Shown: positions 37,990-49,418 of the stretch, piece after piece
Layout: every line of letters starts with the position of its first letter
How positions within the stretch are numbered: position 1 is the first letter of the stretch
Assembly (NCBI RefSeq): GCF_023065955.2
Contig: NW_026622841.1
Span: 23,371,501 to 23,435,500, forward strand
From: Ursus arctos
Lineage: Eukaryota > Chordata > Mammalia > Carnivora > Ursidae
Direction: 5' to 3'
Length of the DNA stretch: 64,000 nucleotides
Position numbers and translations under genes: made by a program
The notes under the pieces: model-generated
What the model saw: the letters and a program-made list of their open reading frames with translations, nothing else
Databases searched by the model: none
Told to the model about the DNA's origin: nothing

Positions 37990-38780
37990 GAAGGATAATT
38001 TTACTGAACGATGTATTTTTGGTTGACAGTTTTTGTTTTTTGGTTTTTTTTTTTTTTGAGCACTTTGAAATACATTCTCCCACTGTCTTCTGGCTTGTAA
38101 GGTTTCTGCTGAGAAATCGTCTGATATCATTATGGGAATTCCCTTGTAAAGTGATAAGCTGCTTTTCTCTTGTGCTTTTAATAGTCCTTGTCTCTGATTT
38201 TGATAGCTTTATTACAGTGTGTATTGGAGAAGATGTCTTTGTACTGAATTTGGGAAACAGTTTCTTGAACTTTGATGTCCAGATCACTTTCCAGATTTGG
38301 AAGTTTTCAGTTATGATTGCTTTAAATAAGCTTTTTGCCCCTTCCTCCTCTCCTCTCCTCCTGGGACTTCAGTATTTCAGACTACTCTTGATGGTATGCA
38401 GCAGTTCACATAGGCTTTCTTCACTCTTTTTTATTCTTCGTTCTCCTCTGACTGGACAATTTTTAAAGGTTCATTCTTTTACTTCTGATTATTTCTTCTG
38501 CTTAATCCACTTTGATGTTCATGCTCTCTGTTGCACTTATCATTTCATTTTATGCTTCAGCTCCAGAATTCTTTTTGGTTCTTTAGGATTTCTGGCTCTT
38601 AAACTTTTCATTTTCATGTATTGATTTCCTGATGTCACTGCCTCAACTGTTTTGGAGCTCTGTGAGCATTCTTGAAACCGTTGTTTTGAATTCTTTATTA
38701 GGTAAACTATACATTCATATCTTTGCAGTTGGTTACTGGAAGATATTCTTTCCTGGTGTCATGTGCTCCCTCCCCCATTA
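37990..38780 (-). pseudogene. L1 ORF1-region remnant of the old element
   Basis: The plus strand carries the complement of the ORF1-type region of old L1s (TGATAAGCTGCTTTTCTCTT, CCAGATTTGGAAGTTTTCAG, AGGCTTTCTTCACTCTTTTT). The long plus-strand frame here (38019-38624) is only its antisense shadow. No intact ORF1 frame remains on the minus strand. Confidence 0.6.
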
Positions 38781-39433
38781 CTTAAAATTTAAGTATCTGT
38801 CTTTGCATTTGAAGTAGCAGTCATCTCCTCCTGTCCTTACTGACTTCCAGAGATGAATACCTTCTATCAGCCCTGCCAGGGATTGAGGCTTTTTCAGACC
38901 TATGGATACATAGGTTCCATATTTGTTTTCTCTCATGGCAGAATTCTTAAGCTTGTATACCTTTCTTCTGACCTGCAATACACCAGAATGGGGTGGGACA
39001 GCTTCCTTTTTGCTTTCCCAGGGGTGGTGCTAGAGCTCAAGTTCGTGGTCTGTCTCCGGCTTGCAGGTTCTGGCTGGTTCACTGAGTGTGCTCACTAGTC
39101 ATCTGCCAAAGCTTGCTCTTGCTCCCGTTGGGAGTGCACATGGAACTAGCCATGGGGTGGGGGTGTGTATGGGCCAGGATAGTGCAGTGCTGGGGGTGCT
39201 TATGGGCCAGGTGGGATACACAGGTGTTGTCCCCAGCAACTTATGGTTAGGCTTCTTGGGGTCTGTGTTCCTTTAATGCCCTCTGAGTAACGCTAGCTAC
39301 AGCCAGGACCAAGATGTATGGGCCTGTTCCCCAATGTGAGGGTGGGTGAGACCACTCCCAGGTCCCTTGGCATATGCTGATAGGTTCCACAGCTCTCCAA
39401 AAGGCCCTTTGGTCCATGGATGGATGCCACATT

Positions 39434-39463
39434 GGGGAGGGGGGGAGAGATGGGGATATGGGG
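39434..39463 (+). other. Potential G-quadruplex motif
   Basis: G-runs starting at 39434, in the next G-rich block, at 39452 and at 39460 give at least four runs of four or more with short loops. Confidence 0.45.
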
Positions 39464-39614
39464 ATATGACAGATGATGACTTATTTGCTGCTCTTATTGA
39501 CCTCACTTCCCCCCCCACCCCATCTTCTGTACTTGGCAGCATGCTGAACACACACTTCTATTCTGTAACAACTTATCTTGAAGATCATTTCCTTTTGTTG
39601 TTTACATAATTTGT

Positions 39615-39760
39615 TTTTGTGGCTCTGTGGCAGTGGTCCTTAAATGTTGTGTGTAGAATCACTTGGAGAGCTAGTAGAGGACACAGACTCCGGCTTCTTG
39701 TGTCAGGATGGGGCCTGGGCCTTTTGGCCACCTTGCCTGGTGATTCTGATAAGGCCCAGA
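39615..39760. repeat. MER5-like DNA transposon remnant (hAT type)
   Basis: GGCAGTGGTCCTTAAATGTT, GTAGAATCACTTGGAGAGCT, GGGGCCTGGGCC and GGTGATTCTGATAAGG follow the order of the non-autonomous MER5 family. Terminal repeats are only partly preserved. Confidence 0.65.
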
Positions 39761-40944
39761 GTAGAGAGCTGGTGCTCTGTTGTATGCTCTATGGCTTTGC
39801 TGTATGTGTGTACCCAGCCCTTGCTGATGGAAGGTTTTGGAAGATTTTTGGAGCTGGAGTGTTACACGCCAGGGTAGTGGTGGGGAGGGCTGGAGTTACG
39901 TGTTAATTCATGTAGATTTCCTTGGTTCTGAGGAGCAGAGCAAGTCTGACTATTCCTTGGCAGTTTTTACAGCTGTTCGCACCTGCTTTTGCTTCCGGGT
40001 CCTGGGTCTCAGGTCCACAGCATATGCATTTTGTGTGTCTTGCCTCTTTCCACCTCTCAGCCCTGTTTCTGTCCTTCAGTCGGCCTTTCTAAGCAGCATC
40101 GGTCCCAGTGCCTGCGCAGTCACGCCCAGGTCAGTGTTCGGAGGGACTTGTTGCACTTCCCCAAATGGGTTCTTTTGTGTGGCTTATAGGAAGTAGAAAA
40201 TAGAAAAAGGAAGAAATCATTATCTAAGGAGTGTGTGAAACTTGGGGAATGTGCCTAAATGCAGGAGTGTCCGCGACTCGCTTTGTCCGTCCTTCGGAGC
40301 GACTATTCCAGGTTTATTACAGCTGGGTGTGCCTGTGGCAGGTGAGTGCTGCTCACGCCGACCCTGCAGGTCTGAGGGCCTCTTGGCCTTGGGCAGACAC
40401 TGGAGACGCCTCTCTGCGGAGCGTGGGGCGTGACGGAAACACGGTGCTTTCTGGTCATCAGGGGATTTTAGACTTAGGATCTCAGAAGAGCTCTGGGCCT
40501 TTGAAGTTGCATTTTTCACTAAAGGGATCGCTTTTGGATCTGCTAGGCATTACGGTATTAAAAGGTGTTTATAGCATTTACTTGCCTTTCAAGTTTCTGC
40601 TGAGGTACGTAAGGTTTCTGAATTTCATGCCTCTACTTCTTTTTAACATTGGAGCTTAAACTCGTGCCTGTTTGCTCTTGCTATGTGCTTAATGACACCC
40701 GCCCTAATCGGCTATAGACAGACTCGGAGTGGGCTGCCCTAGTCCCAAGAGCAAAGACGGTAGAAAAAGTTGGGGCGGGGGGGGGGGGGCTTGGCGCAGA
40801 GGAGCATCTTATTGGGTACAGTAAAACGACCAGTGAGACGAGTTTTCTTCCCCAGCCTCTGGCAGACTGCTGTTGAGCAGGCTCGCTGGTCTCAGGAAGA
40901 GTTGTTACCATTAGTGACGTTGAACCATTAGGATGTAAATCCTA
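39761..40944. other. Unclassified, locally CpG-containing DNA
   Basis: No supported gene. Around 40260-40440 CpG dinucleotides are more common than in neighbouring non-L1 DNA, and a strong donor-like CAG|GTGAGT lies near 40340. A G13 run lies at 40777-40789. Confidence 0.4.
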
Positions 40945-41130
40945 TCACAGTACCTGACATATACTAATTTCATACTCTATCCTTAAAACTGTGGAAGAAG
41001 AGAAGTTTATCTTTTACATAATAGGAGACTCAGGCCAGAGGTTTAGTAACTTGGATAAAACTCACACTGCTAGGAAGCAGCAGAACCAGGATTTGAGCCT
41101 CAGGATACGTAACCACTACTCTGCTACCGC
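40945..41130 (+). repeat. MIR element
   Basis: GTACCTGACATATACTAATT, AATAGGAGACTCAGGCCAGA, CTCACACTGCTAGGAAGCAG and CAGGATTTGAGCCTCAGGAT match successive MIR segments. Confidence 0.8.
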
Positions 41131-42093
41131 GAGCATGTTCTGAGGTTCTCTGTGCTTAAATTTCTGGAAGATCCTTAAAGGACCACGGTGGACACTGCAG
41201 AGTGGATGCTGGTTTGGGGGGTGGTATTCAGTCCTTGATTTTGTTCCCGAAGTGGATGGAGGATGTATTGGCATGCTTGGGAAGGGGAGAAAAGAGGTGA
41301 TGCGGTATGTTTTGCCAGTGCACGCTGCGGAAGCAGGCACCCTTTCAGTAGGGAATTCTGCCAGTTTTTTGTGGAGGGAAATGGTGACGATGGGGGAAAC
41401 TGCAGGTACAAAAGCTAGAAATGTTCTCTTCATAAAAAGTTGAGCACGGATCTGATTGTGGACCGTGGTTGGTTTGGTATTCAGCCTGCTGAATAATTAG
41501 AGTGATTTATATAGTTCATGCAGAGAGTATGCTTGGAAGTCCAGCACTGCTGCAAATAATAGAGGAGGCTTTCCCCTGCTGTTTTGAAACTTGTGAAATG
41601 TCGCATTATCACCTCCTGTCACGGTGACAAATAGGCTTTTGCACTGATCTCTGTATCCAGCTAAATGCTTTCAAACTGCCTGTTGCCCCATAGGTTTTCA
41701 AGCTACAAATGCTTTTAAAGCACTGCTCAGCCTACCTTGCTATCAAAGAATAATAATTATGATGATGATTTAGCTCCAGGGAGTACAGAGCACTGTGCTA
41801 AGTGCCACGGCAGTATTTAAATGCAATGCTTGTGGCCTGTGTCAGAAAGGCTTGTTTAGTGGGTTTTGGAGGAAGTGGCAGGTGGGCAGGGGGCTCTGTA
41901 CCTATTACAGTTTTATTGACTCTGATTGTAGATGTGGTTTAAGACCACTTCCGATAGGGCTTTGGCTGCCTGTCTTAGAGTCCTACTGATATGTTCAAAG
42001 ATTCCTGGTACGAATTGTGCTTGAATAGAGTGAAATATAGCTAAGGCCTGGAAATGCTAGGTGGGGAGTTAATCCATGGAGGGTTGGAGCATG
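41131..42093. other. Unclassified non-coding DNA with a MIR trace
   Basis: No supported gene. A MIR-like piece (AGAGCACTGTGCTAAGTGCC) lies at about 41760-41830. The rest is unassigned, up to the target-site duplication of the older L1. Confidence 0.4.
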
Positions 42094-42107
42094 AAAGACA
42101 GATTTTT

Positions 42108-44019
42108 TATTTTTTAATTGATTTAAATTTAGTCAACGTACAGTGTATTAGTTTCAGGGGTAGAATTTAATGGTTCATCAGTTGCATCTAACACCCAGTG
42201 CTCATTATGTTAAGTGCCCTACTTAATGCCCATCACCCAATTACCACATCCCCCCACCTTGCCTTCAGCAACCGTGTTTGTTTCCTAGAGTTTGGTGTCT
42301 CTTACGATTTGCCTCCCTTTGTTTTTCTTATTTTTCCTTCTCTTCCCCTATGTACATCTGTTTTGCTTCTGAAATTCCACATGAGTGAAATCCTATGCTA
42401 TTTGTCTGACTTATTTTGCTTAGCATGATACCCTGTAGTTCCATCCACGTTGTTGCAAATGGCAAGATTTCATTCTTTTTGATGGCTGTGTAATATTCCA
42501 TTGTGCATGTGTGCATGCATATCTATATACATGCACACCACATCTTCTCTATCCATTCCTCTCTCGATGGACATCTGGGTTCTTTACATAGTTTGGCTAT
42601 TGTAGACATTGCTGCTATAAACATCGGGGTGCACGTGCCCCTTTGGATCACTATGTTTCTGTCCTTTGGATAGATACCCAGTAGTGCAGTTGCTGGGTGT
42701 TTGGTAATCCTTGTTTTAACTTTTTGAGGAACCTCCATACTGTTTTCCAGAGTGTCTACAATAGTTTACATTCCCACCAGTGTAAGAGGGTTCCCTTTTC
42801 TTTGCATCCTTACCAACATCTGTTGTTTCTTCAGTTGTTAATTTTAGCCCTTCTGACTGGTGTGAGGTGGTATCGCATTGTGATTTTGATTTGTATTTCC
42901 CTGATGCCGCGTGATGAGCATGTTTTCATGTGTCAGTCATTTGCATGTCGTCTTTGGAGAAATGTCTGTTCATGTCGTCTGCCCATTCCTTGACTGGAAT
43001 TTTTGTTTTTTGGGGTGTTGAGTTTTGTATAAGTATAAATTCTTTATAGATGTTGCATACCAGCCCTTTATCTGATGTGACATATGTGAATATCTTCTCC
43101 CATTCTGTAGGTTGCCTTTTAGTTTCGTTGGTTGTTCCCTTTGCTGTGCAACAGCTGTTTATCTTGATGAAGTCCCAATAGCTTTTGCTTTTGCTTCCCT
43201 TGCCTTTGGAGGTGTGTACAGCAAGAAGTTGCTGTGGCCAAGGTCACAGAGGTTGCTGCCTGTGTTCTCATCTAGGATTTCGATGGATTCCTATTTCACA
43301 TTTAGGTCTTCCATCCATTTTGTGTCTTTTTTGTCTATGGTGTAAGAAAGTGGTCCAGTTTCATTTCTCTGCATGTGACTCATTTTCCCATCACCATTTG
43401 TTGAAGAGACTATCTTTCTCCATTGGATATTCTTCCCTGCTTTGTCAAAGATGAGTTAACCATAGAGTTGAGGGTCCATTTCTGGGCTCTCTATTCTGTT
43501 CCATTGATCTGTGTGTTTTTGTGCCAGTGCCCTGCTGTCTTGGTCACAGCTCTGTTGTAATAGAGCTTCAAGTCAGGAATTGTGATGCCACCGGCTTTGG
43601 TTTTCTTCAACATTCTTTTGGCTATTCGGGGTCTTTTCTGGTTCCATACAAATTTTAGGATTGCTTGTTCCAGCTCAGTGAAAAATGCTGTTAGTATTTT
43701 GATAGGGATTGCCTTAAATGTGTAGATTGCTTTGGGTAGTGTAGATGTTTTAACAAGAGTACTTCTAATCCATGAGCGTGGAATATTTTTCCATTTCTTT
43801 GTGTCTTCCTCAACTTCTTTCATGAGTGTTCTATAGTTTTCAGAGTACAGATCTTTTACCTCTTTGGTTAGGTTTATTCCTAAGTATCTTATGGTGTTTG
43901 GTGCAATTGTAAATGGAATTGATTTCTTGATTTCTTTATGCTTCTTCATTGTTAGTGTTCAGAAATGCAGCTGACTTCTGTGCATTTAGTTTTATATCCT
44001 TTGACTTTATTGAATTTCT
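42108..44019 (-). repeat. Older L1, 3' part (ORF2 C-terminal half and 3'UTR)
   Basis: From the poly-A side at 42108 the plus strand shows the complement of a carnivore L1 3'UTR (ACAGTGTATTAGTTTCAGGG). ORF2 remnants follow from about 42330 to 44019. Broken frames on the minus strand at 42328-42516, 42523-42738 and 43491-43949 give recognisable ORF2 pieces. The continuation lies at 50216-50295, on the other side of the nested L1. Confidence 0.93.
43491..43949 (-). pseudogene. ORF2 remnant of the older L1
   Basis: This 152-codon frame aligns with the thumb and downstream region of L1 ORF2. Shared motifs are [43 protein letters not shown]-like [12 protein letters not shown], and [17 protein letters not shown]. 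The same region of the nested L1 (around 45400-45880) reads very similarly, so the two belong to related L1 lineages. The frame ends in stops and frameshifts on both sides, and catalytic domains are absent because of 5' truncation. Confidence 0.9.
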
Positions 44020-44316
44020 TTTTTTTTTTTTATTTTTATTTTTTAAATGATTTTTTATTATGTTAGTCACCATACAGTACATCCCCGGTTTCCGATGTAA
44101 GGCTTGATGATTCATTAGTTGTGTATAACACCCAGTGCACCATGCAATACGTGCCCTCCTTACTACCCATCACCAGTCTATCCCATTCCCCCACCCCCCT
44201 CCCCTCTGAAGTCCTCAGTTTGTTTCTCATAGTCCATAGTCTCTCATGTTTCATTCCCCCTTCTGATTACCCCCCCTTTCTTTATCCCTTTCTTCCCCTA
44301 CCGATCATCCTAGTTC
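44020..44316 (-). other. L1 3'UTR with G-rich tract and poly-A tail
   Basis: Between the ORF2 stop and the tail. On the minus strand four G-runs (complement of 44182-44204) form the polypurine, quadruplex-capable tract that is a hallmark of L1 3'UTRs. The end is ACATAATAAAAAATC followed by an interrupted A-tail (T-run 44019-44030 on the plus strand). Confidence 0.85.
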
Positions 44317-44919
44317 TTATGTTCCATAGATGAGAGAAATCATATGATAGTTGTCTTTCTCTGCTTGACTTATTTCACTTAGCATTATCTCCTCCAGTGC
44401 TGTCCATGTTGTAGCAAATGTTGAGAACTCGTTCTTTCTGATAGCTGAGTAATATTCCATTGTATATATGGACCACAACTTCTTAATCCAGTCATCTGTT
44501 GAAGGGCATCTCGGCTCCTTCCACGATTTAGCTATTGTGGACATTGCTGCTATGAACATTGGGGTGCATATGGCCCTTCTCTTCACTACGTCTGTATCTT
44601 TGGGGTAAATACCCAGTAGTGCAATGGCTGGATCATAGGGTAGCTCAATTTTTAACTTTTTAAGGGACCTCCACACTGTTTTCCAGAGTGGCTGTACCAA
44701 CTTGCATTCCCACCAACAATGTAGGAGGGATCCCCTTTCTCCACATCCTCTCCAACAATTGTTGTTTCTTGCCTTGTCTATTTTTGCCATTCTAACTGGC
44801 GTAAGGTGGTATCTCAGTGTGGTTTTGATTTGAATTTCCTTGATGGCTAATGATTTTGAACATTTTTTCATGTGTCTGTTAGCCATTTGTATGTCTTCAT
44901 TGGAAAAGTGTCTGTTCAT
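44317..44919 (-). pseudogene. L1 ORF2 C-terminal segment (after frameshift)
   Basis: This frame of 200 codons continues ORF2 after the frameshift near 44932-44937. It holds the conserved C-terminal domain. The Cys/His cluster is intact as C55, C59, H67 and C72 of this segment ([18 protein letters not shown]), followed by [11 protein letters not shown]. It ends normally for the family with [21 protein letters not shown]. The Met at its start is internal in the family, so it is unlikely to be an independent start. The segment is needed for efficient retrotransposition in studied L1s. Confidence 0.92.
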
Positions 44920-47900
44920 ATCTTCTGCCCATTTTTTGATTTGTTTGTTTCTCGTGTATTGAGTTTGAGAAGTTCTTTGTAGATCTTGGATACCAGTCCT
45001 TTATCTGTAGTGTCATTTGCAAATATATTCTCCCATTCCGTGGGCTGCCTCTTAGTTTTTCTGACTGTTTCCTTGGATGTGCAGAAACTTTTAATCTTGA
45101 TGAAGTCCCATAAATTCATTTTATCTTTTGTTTCTCTTGCCTTTGGGGATGTGTCATGAAAAAGGTTGCTTTGGCCGATGTCGTAGAGGTTGTTGCCTAT
45201 GTTCTCCTCTAGAATTTTGATGGATTCCTGTCTCACATCGAGGTCTTTCATCCATTTGGAGTTTATTTTTGTGTATGGTGTGAGATAGTGGTCAAGTTTC
45301 ATTCTCTTGCATGTAGCTGTCCAATTTTCCCAGCACCATTTATTGAAGAGACTGTCTTTTTCCCACCGGATGTTTTTTCCTGCTTTATCAAATATTAGTT
45401 GCCCAAAGAGCCGAGGGTCCATTTCTGGGCTCTCTGTTCTGTTCCATTGGTCTATGTGTCTGTTTTTGTGCCAGTACCATGCTGTCTTTGTGATCACAGC
45501 TTTGTAGTACAGCTCGAAATCTGGCATTGTGATGCCCCCAGCTTTGTTTTTCCTTTTCAACAGTTCCTTGGAGATTCGGGGCCTTTTCTGTTTCCATACA
45601 AATTTAAGGACTGTTTGTTCCAGTTCTTTGAAAAATGTCCTTGGTATTTTGATCGGGATAGCATTGAAAGTGTAGATTGCTCTGGGTAGCATGGACATTT
45701 TAACTATGTTAATTCTTCCAATCCATGAGCATGGAATATCTTTCCATCTTTTTATGTCTTCCTCAATGTCTTTTAAGAGTGATTTATAGTTTCTAGAATA
45801 TAGGTCCTTTACGTCTCTGGTTAAGTTAATTCCAAGGTAACGTATGGTTTTTGGTGCTATTGTAAATGGGATGGATTCCCTGATTTCTCTTTCTTCGTTC
45901 TCGTTATTCGTGTACAGAAATGCAACTGATTTCTGAGCATTGATTTTGTATCCCGCCACGTTACTGAATTGCTCTATAACTTCTAATAGTTTGGGAGTGG
46001 CTTCTTTTGGGTTTTCCATATAGAGTATCATGTCATCTGCAAAGAGAGACATTTTGACTTCTTCTTTGCCAATTTGAATACCTTTGATCCCTTTTTGTCG
46101 TCTGATTGCTGTTGCAAGGACTTCTAGTACTATGTTGAATAATAGTGGCGAGAGTGGGCATCCTTGTCGAGTTCCTGATCTTAAGGGAAAGGCTTCCAGC
46201 TTTTCCCCATTGAGAATAATATTTGCAGTAGGCTTTTCATAGATGGCTTTTATGAGATTGAGAAATGTACCTTCTATTCCTACACTCTGAAGGGTTTTAA
46301 TCAGGAAAGGATGCTGTATTTTGTCAAATGCTTTTTCGGCATCGATTGAGAGGATCATATGGTTCCTGAGTCGTTTCTTGTTGATATGATGTATCACGCT
46401 GATTGATTTGCGAATATTGAACCACGCTTGCATCCCAGGTATGAATCCCACTTGATCGTGATGGATAATCCTTTTAATGTACTGTTGGATTCTATTAGCA
46501 AGTATCTTGTTGAGGATTTTGGCGTCCATATTCATTAGGGAAATTGGTCTGTAATTCTCCTTTTTGATGGGGTCTTTGCCTGGTTTGGGGATCAAGGTAA
46601 TATTGGCCTCATAAAATGAGTTTGGTAGCTTTCCTTCTGTTTCTATTTTTTGAAATAGCTTTAGGAGAATAGGTATTATTTCTTCTTTGAATGTTTGGTA
46701 GAATTCCCCAGGAAAACCGTCTGGGCCTGGAGTTTTGTTATTTGGAAGGTTGTTTATCACTGACTCAATTTCTTCATAATTAATTGGCCTGTTTAAGGAA
46801 TCAATTTCTTCCGGTTTCAATCTTGGTAGTTTATAGGTTTCCAGGAAGGATTCCATCTCTTCCAGATTGCTTAGTTTATTGGCATATAGCTGTTGATAAA
46901 AATTTCTAATAATCTTTCCAATTTCAATGGTGCTCGTCGTGACCTCTCCTTTTTCGTTCATAATTTTAATAATCTGGGTCCTTTCTCTTTTCTTTTGGAT
47001 AAGTCTTGCCAGGGGTCTGTCAATTTTATTGATTCTCTCAAAGAACCAGCTTCTAGTCCTGTTGATCTGCTCTACTGTACTTCTGGTTTCTGCTTGATTG
47101 ATTTCAGCTCTAATTTTGGTCAACTGCTTCCTCGTGCGTGGATTAGGCCTGTCCCTCTGTTGCTGTTCCAGCTTCTTGAGGTGAGAATATAAAAACTGCA
47201 TTTTAGATTTTTCTATTCTTTTGAGTGAGGCTTGGATGGCTATGTATTTCCCCCTTAGGACTGCCTTTGCAGTATCCCATAGGTTTTGGACTGTTGTATT
47301 TTCATTCTCATTGGTCTCCATAAATTGTTTAATTTGATTTTTGATTTCCTGGTTTATCGAGTCATTCCTGAGCAGGATGGTTCTTAGTCTCCAAGTGTTT
47401 GAGTTTCTTCCAAATTTTTCCTTGTGGTTGAGTTCCAATTTCAGAGCGTTGTGGTCTGAGAATATGCAGGGGATAATTTCAATCTTTTGGTATCGGTTGA
47501 GACCTGTTTTGTGTCCCAGAACATGGTCTATTCTTGAGAATGTTCCATGGGCATTAGAATAGAACGAGTATTCTTTGGTTCTGGGGTGTAGTGTTCTATA
47601 TATATCTATGAGGTCCAACTCGTCGAGTATGGCATTCAAAGCCTTTGATTCTTTGCTTAGTTTTTGCCAGGGTGTTCTGTCTATTTCTGATAGTGGAGTG
47701 TTGAGGTCCCCTACTATTAATGTATTTTTATTTATATGTCTCTTTATTCTGGTTAAGAGTTGGCTTGTGTATCTTGCTGCTCCCCTGTTGGGGGCATATA
47801 TATTTATAATTGTCATATCCACTTGTTGAATACTTCCCTTAAGAATAATATAGTGCCCTTCTGCATCTCTAACTATAGTCTGTAGTTTAAAATCCAATTT

Positions 47901-48140
47901 ATCTGATATGAGAATTGCTACCCCAGCTTTCTTTTGAGGTCCATTTGCGTGAAAGATGGTACTCCATCCCCTTACTCTCAGTCTGAATGCATCTTTGGGT
48001 TTGAAATGAGTCTCTTGTAGACAGGAAATGGATGGGTCATTTCTTTTTATCCAATCTGCAACCCTGTGGTGTTTTATGGGATGGTTCAAACCATTTACAT
48101 TAAGACTGATTACTGAGAGATATGATTTTAATGTTGCCAT
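44916..48140 (-). CDS. L1 ORF2 protein: endonuclease and reverse transcriptase (truncated by a frameshift)
   Basis: ORF2p nicks target DNA and copies L1 RNA at the nick. This 1074-codon frame begins [19 protein letters not shown]. The endonuclease domain shows N14, E43 (QETH), the GDLNTPL and SRIDHVLG motifs and [10 protein letters not shown]. The reverse transcriptase shows [69 protein letters not shown] and the catalytic [14 protein letters not shown] at about residue 700. Compared with a usual length near 1275, about 200 residues are missing, because the frame shifts at a run of six A (minus strand, 44932-44937) and stops at 44916. All catalytic motifs are present. The missing part continues in the next frame at 44317-44919. 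Confidence 0.95.
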   Translation of the reverse strand: MATLKSYLSVISLNVNGLNHPIKHHRVADWIKRNDPSISCLQETHFKPKDAFRLRVRGWSTIFHANGPQKKAGVAILISDKLDFKLQTIVRDAEGHYIILKGSIQQVDMTIINIYAPNRGAARYTSQLLTRIKRHINKNTLIVGDLNTPLSEIDRTPWQKLSKESKALNAILDELDLIDIYRTLHPRTKEYSFYSNAHGTFSRIDHVLGHKTGLNRYQKIEIIPCIFSDHNALKLELNHKEKFGRNSNTWRLRTILLRNDSINQEIKNQIKQFMETNENENTTVQNLWDTAKAVLRGKYIAIQASLKRIEKSKMQFLYSHLKKLEQQQRDRPNPRTRKQLTKIRAEINQAETRSTVEQINRTRSWFFERINKIDRPLARLIQKKRERTQIIKIMNEKGEVTTSTIEIGKIIRNFYQQLYANKLSNLEEMESFLETYKLPRLKPEEIDSLNRPINYEEIESVINNLPNNKTPGPDGFPGEFYQTFKEEIIPILLKLFQKIETEGKLPNSFYEANITLIPKPGKDPIKKENYRPISLMNMDAKILNKILANRIQQYIKRIIHHDQVGFIPGMQAWFNIRKSISVIHHINKKRLRNHMILSIDAEKAFDKIQHPFLIKTLQSVGIEGTFLNLIKAIYEKPTANIILNGEKLEAFPLRSGTRQGCPLSPLLFNIVLEVLATAIRRQKGIKGIQIGKEEVKMSLFADDMILYMENPKEATPKLLEVIEQFSNVAGYKINAQKSVAFLYTNNENEEREIRESIPFTIAPKTIRYLGINLTRDVKDLYSRNYKSLLKDIEEDIKRWKDIPCSWIGRINIVKMSMLPRAIYTFNAIPIKIPRTFFKELEQTVLKFVWKQKRPRISKELLKRKNKAGGITMPDFELYYKAVITKTAWYWHKNRHIDQWNRTESPEMDPRLFGQLIFDKAGKNIRWEKDSLFNKWCWENWTATCKRMKLDHYLTPYTKINSKWMKDLDVRQESIKILEENIGNNLYDIGQSNLFHDTSPKARETKDKMNLWDFIKIKSFCTSKETVRKTKRQPTEWENIFANDTTDKGLVSKIYKELLKLNTRETNKSKNGQKI
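44932..44937 (-). other. ORF2 frameshift at an A-run
   Basis: The upstream frame stops shortly after this run, while the family protein continues in the frame of 44317-44919. Losing one A from the run explains the change exactly. This may be a true mutation or a homopolymer-length error in the assembly. Confidence 0.85.
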
Positions 48141-48212
48141 GTTGCCAGTAAAGTCTTTGTTTGTATTGGCTGTGACTTTCTGTTTTGTATCACTCTTGGG
48201 GCCTTTTTACTT

Positions 48213-49114
48213 TTATAGAACCCCCCGTAATATCTCCTGTAGGGCTGGTTTCGTGGTTACAAAATTGGTTAGTGACTGGCGATTCTGAAATGTCTTTATT
48301 TCTCCATCAATTCTGAATGACAGCCTTGCTGGATAAAGGATCCTTGGCTGCATGTTTTTCTCTGAAAGAGCTTTAAATATGCTCCCCCAACCCTTTCTCT
48401 CATTCCAGGTCTGTGTAGACAGGTCTGACGTAATTCTGATGCTTTTGCCTTGGTACGTGAGAAATTTCTTTGCCCTGGCCGCTTTCAATACTGTATCCTT
48501 GCATCTAATATTTGCGAATTGCACTATGACGTGACGTGGCGTAGGTTTGTCATGGTTGAGCTTGGGAGGGGTCCTCTCTGCCTCTTGGACACGAATGTTT
48601 GTTTCCCTTGCTAGATTAGGGAAGTTTTCAGCTACAATTTGTTCAAATATCTCTTCTAGACCTCTGTTTTTCTCCACCCCCTCGGGGATGCCGATGATTC
48701 TAACATTGGATCGTTTCATTGAGTCAGTAATCTCCCGTAACCTACATTCGTGGGCGTGGATTTTTTTAAGACCATCTTCTATTTTCATTTTTTCCTCTAT
48801 TAACCCATCCTCCAATTCACTAACCCGTTCCTCTGCTTCTGCGACCCTGGCCGTCAGAGCCTCTAGTTTTGCCTGCATTTGGCTCATAGAATTTTTAATT
48901 TCTGTCAGATTCACTCTCATTTCTGTCCTTAGGGATTCTATATTCTCAGTAACCTTTTCGTTAATAGTTTTTCAATTCTACTCATCATTTTGACCATCGT
49001 TACTCTGAATTCCATTTCTGATAATTTGGTTACATCCATATCCATTATTTCTGTGGCAGAGGCCACAGAATCACTGTCTTTTCTTTGCTGGGGGGGGCTT
49101 CTCCTTCTTGTCAT
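48213..49114 (-). pseudogene. L1 ORF1 protein (RNA-binding chaperone), one frameshift
   Basis: ORF1p forms trimers that coat L1 RNA. The likely start is the ATG at 49114-49112, giving MTRRRSPPQQRKDSDSVASA. After about 47 codons the frame shifts at a run of five A (48968-48972) and the rest reads on as 235 codons from 48920 to 48213. One missing A accounts for it, giving a total of about 300 residues, close to the usual size. The intact part has a heptad-like coiled coil (MQAKLEALTARVAEAEERVSE), an RRM (NVRIIGIPEG ... HVIVQFANI) and the C-terminal domain (MQPRILYPARLSFRIDGEIK, FVTTKPALQEILRG). It ends 72 bp before ORF2. Confidence 0.92.
48968..48972 (-). other. ORF1 frameshift at an A-run
   Basis: The distance from the ORF1 start to the downstream frame is one base short of a multiple of three, and the breakpoint falls in this A5 run. 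It is the same kind of lesion as in ORF2. Confidence 0.8.
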
Positions 49115-49203
49115 TCTGATGAAGAGAGGTTGCGGGGTTTCCAGAGCCCAAATTATTGACTGGGTCCCAGGCCGTGCCCCTTGTTTTATAGGGATCTTAG
49201 GGA

Positions 49204-49418
49204 TGTGGGCTTCTTCTTTAAAGATTTTATTTATTTATTTATGTGGCAGCCAACCAGCGAGAGAGGGAACAGAAGCAGGGGAGTGGGAGAGGAAGAAGCA
49301 GGCTCCCAGCGGAGGAGCCCGATGAGGGACTCCTTTCCGGAACGCCGGGATCACGCCCTAAGCCGAAGGCAGGCGCTCAATGACTGCGCCACCCAGGCGC
49401 CCGGGTTGTGGGCTTCTT
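49204..49418 (-). repeat. SINEC inserted in the L1 5'UTR
   Basis: Body 49216-49406: CTTTAAAGATTTTATTTATT, GGCAGCCAACCAGCGAGAGA, then the head complement ending GCCACCCAGGCGCCCGGG. A 12-bp duplication TGTGGGCTTCTT flanks it. It lies between the L1 promoter and ORF1, in the same orientation as the L1. Confidence 0.96.

Larger units (their letters stand above)
32615..39600 (-). repeat. Long decayed LINE-1 (L1M-type), minus orientation
   Basis: Read on the minus strand, this is a near-complete old L1. 3'UTR-like sequence lies at about 32615-33000 and ORF2 remnants at about 33000-37500. ORF1-like sequence at about 37900-38780 includes the complement of TTTCTGCTGAGAAATCGTCT and CTCCAGAATTCTTTTTGGTT. 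A GT-rich 5'UTR-like part runs to roughly 39300-39600. Five SINEs interrupt it. Frames are destroyed by stops and indels. The far boundary is uncertain. Confidence 0.75.

Noticed and set aside
38019..38624. 201-codon plus-strand open frame, hydrophobic
   Set aside because: It is antisense to the ORF1-type region of the old minus-strand L1. The A/T-rich complement gives Phe/Leu-rich translations that mimic a membrane protein.
46893..47829. Several plus-strand frames of 70-100 codons
   Set aside because: All are antisense shadows of L1 ORF2 on the minus strand.
48547..48993. 148-codon plus-strand frame
   Set aside because: Antisense shadow of L1 ORF1. Its Ser-rich composition is the complement of the ORF1 coiled coil.
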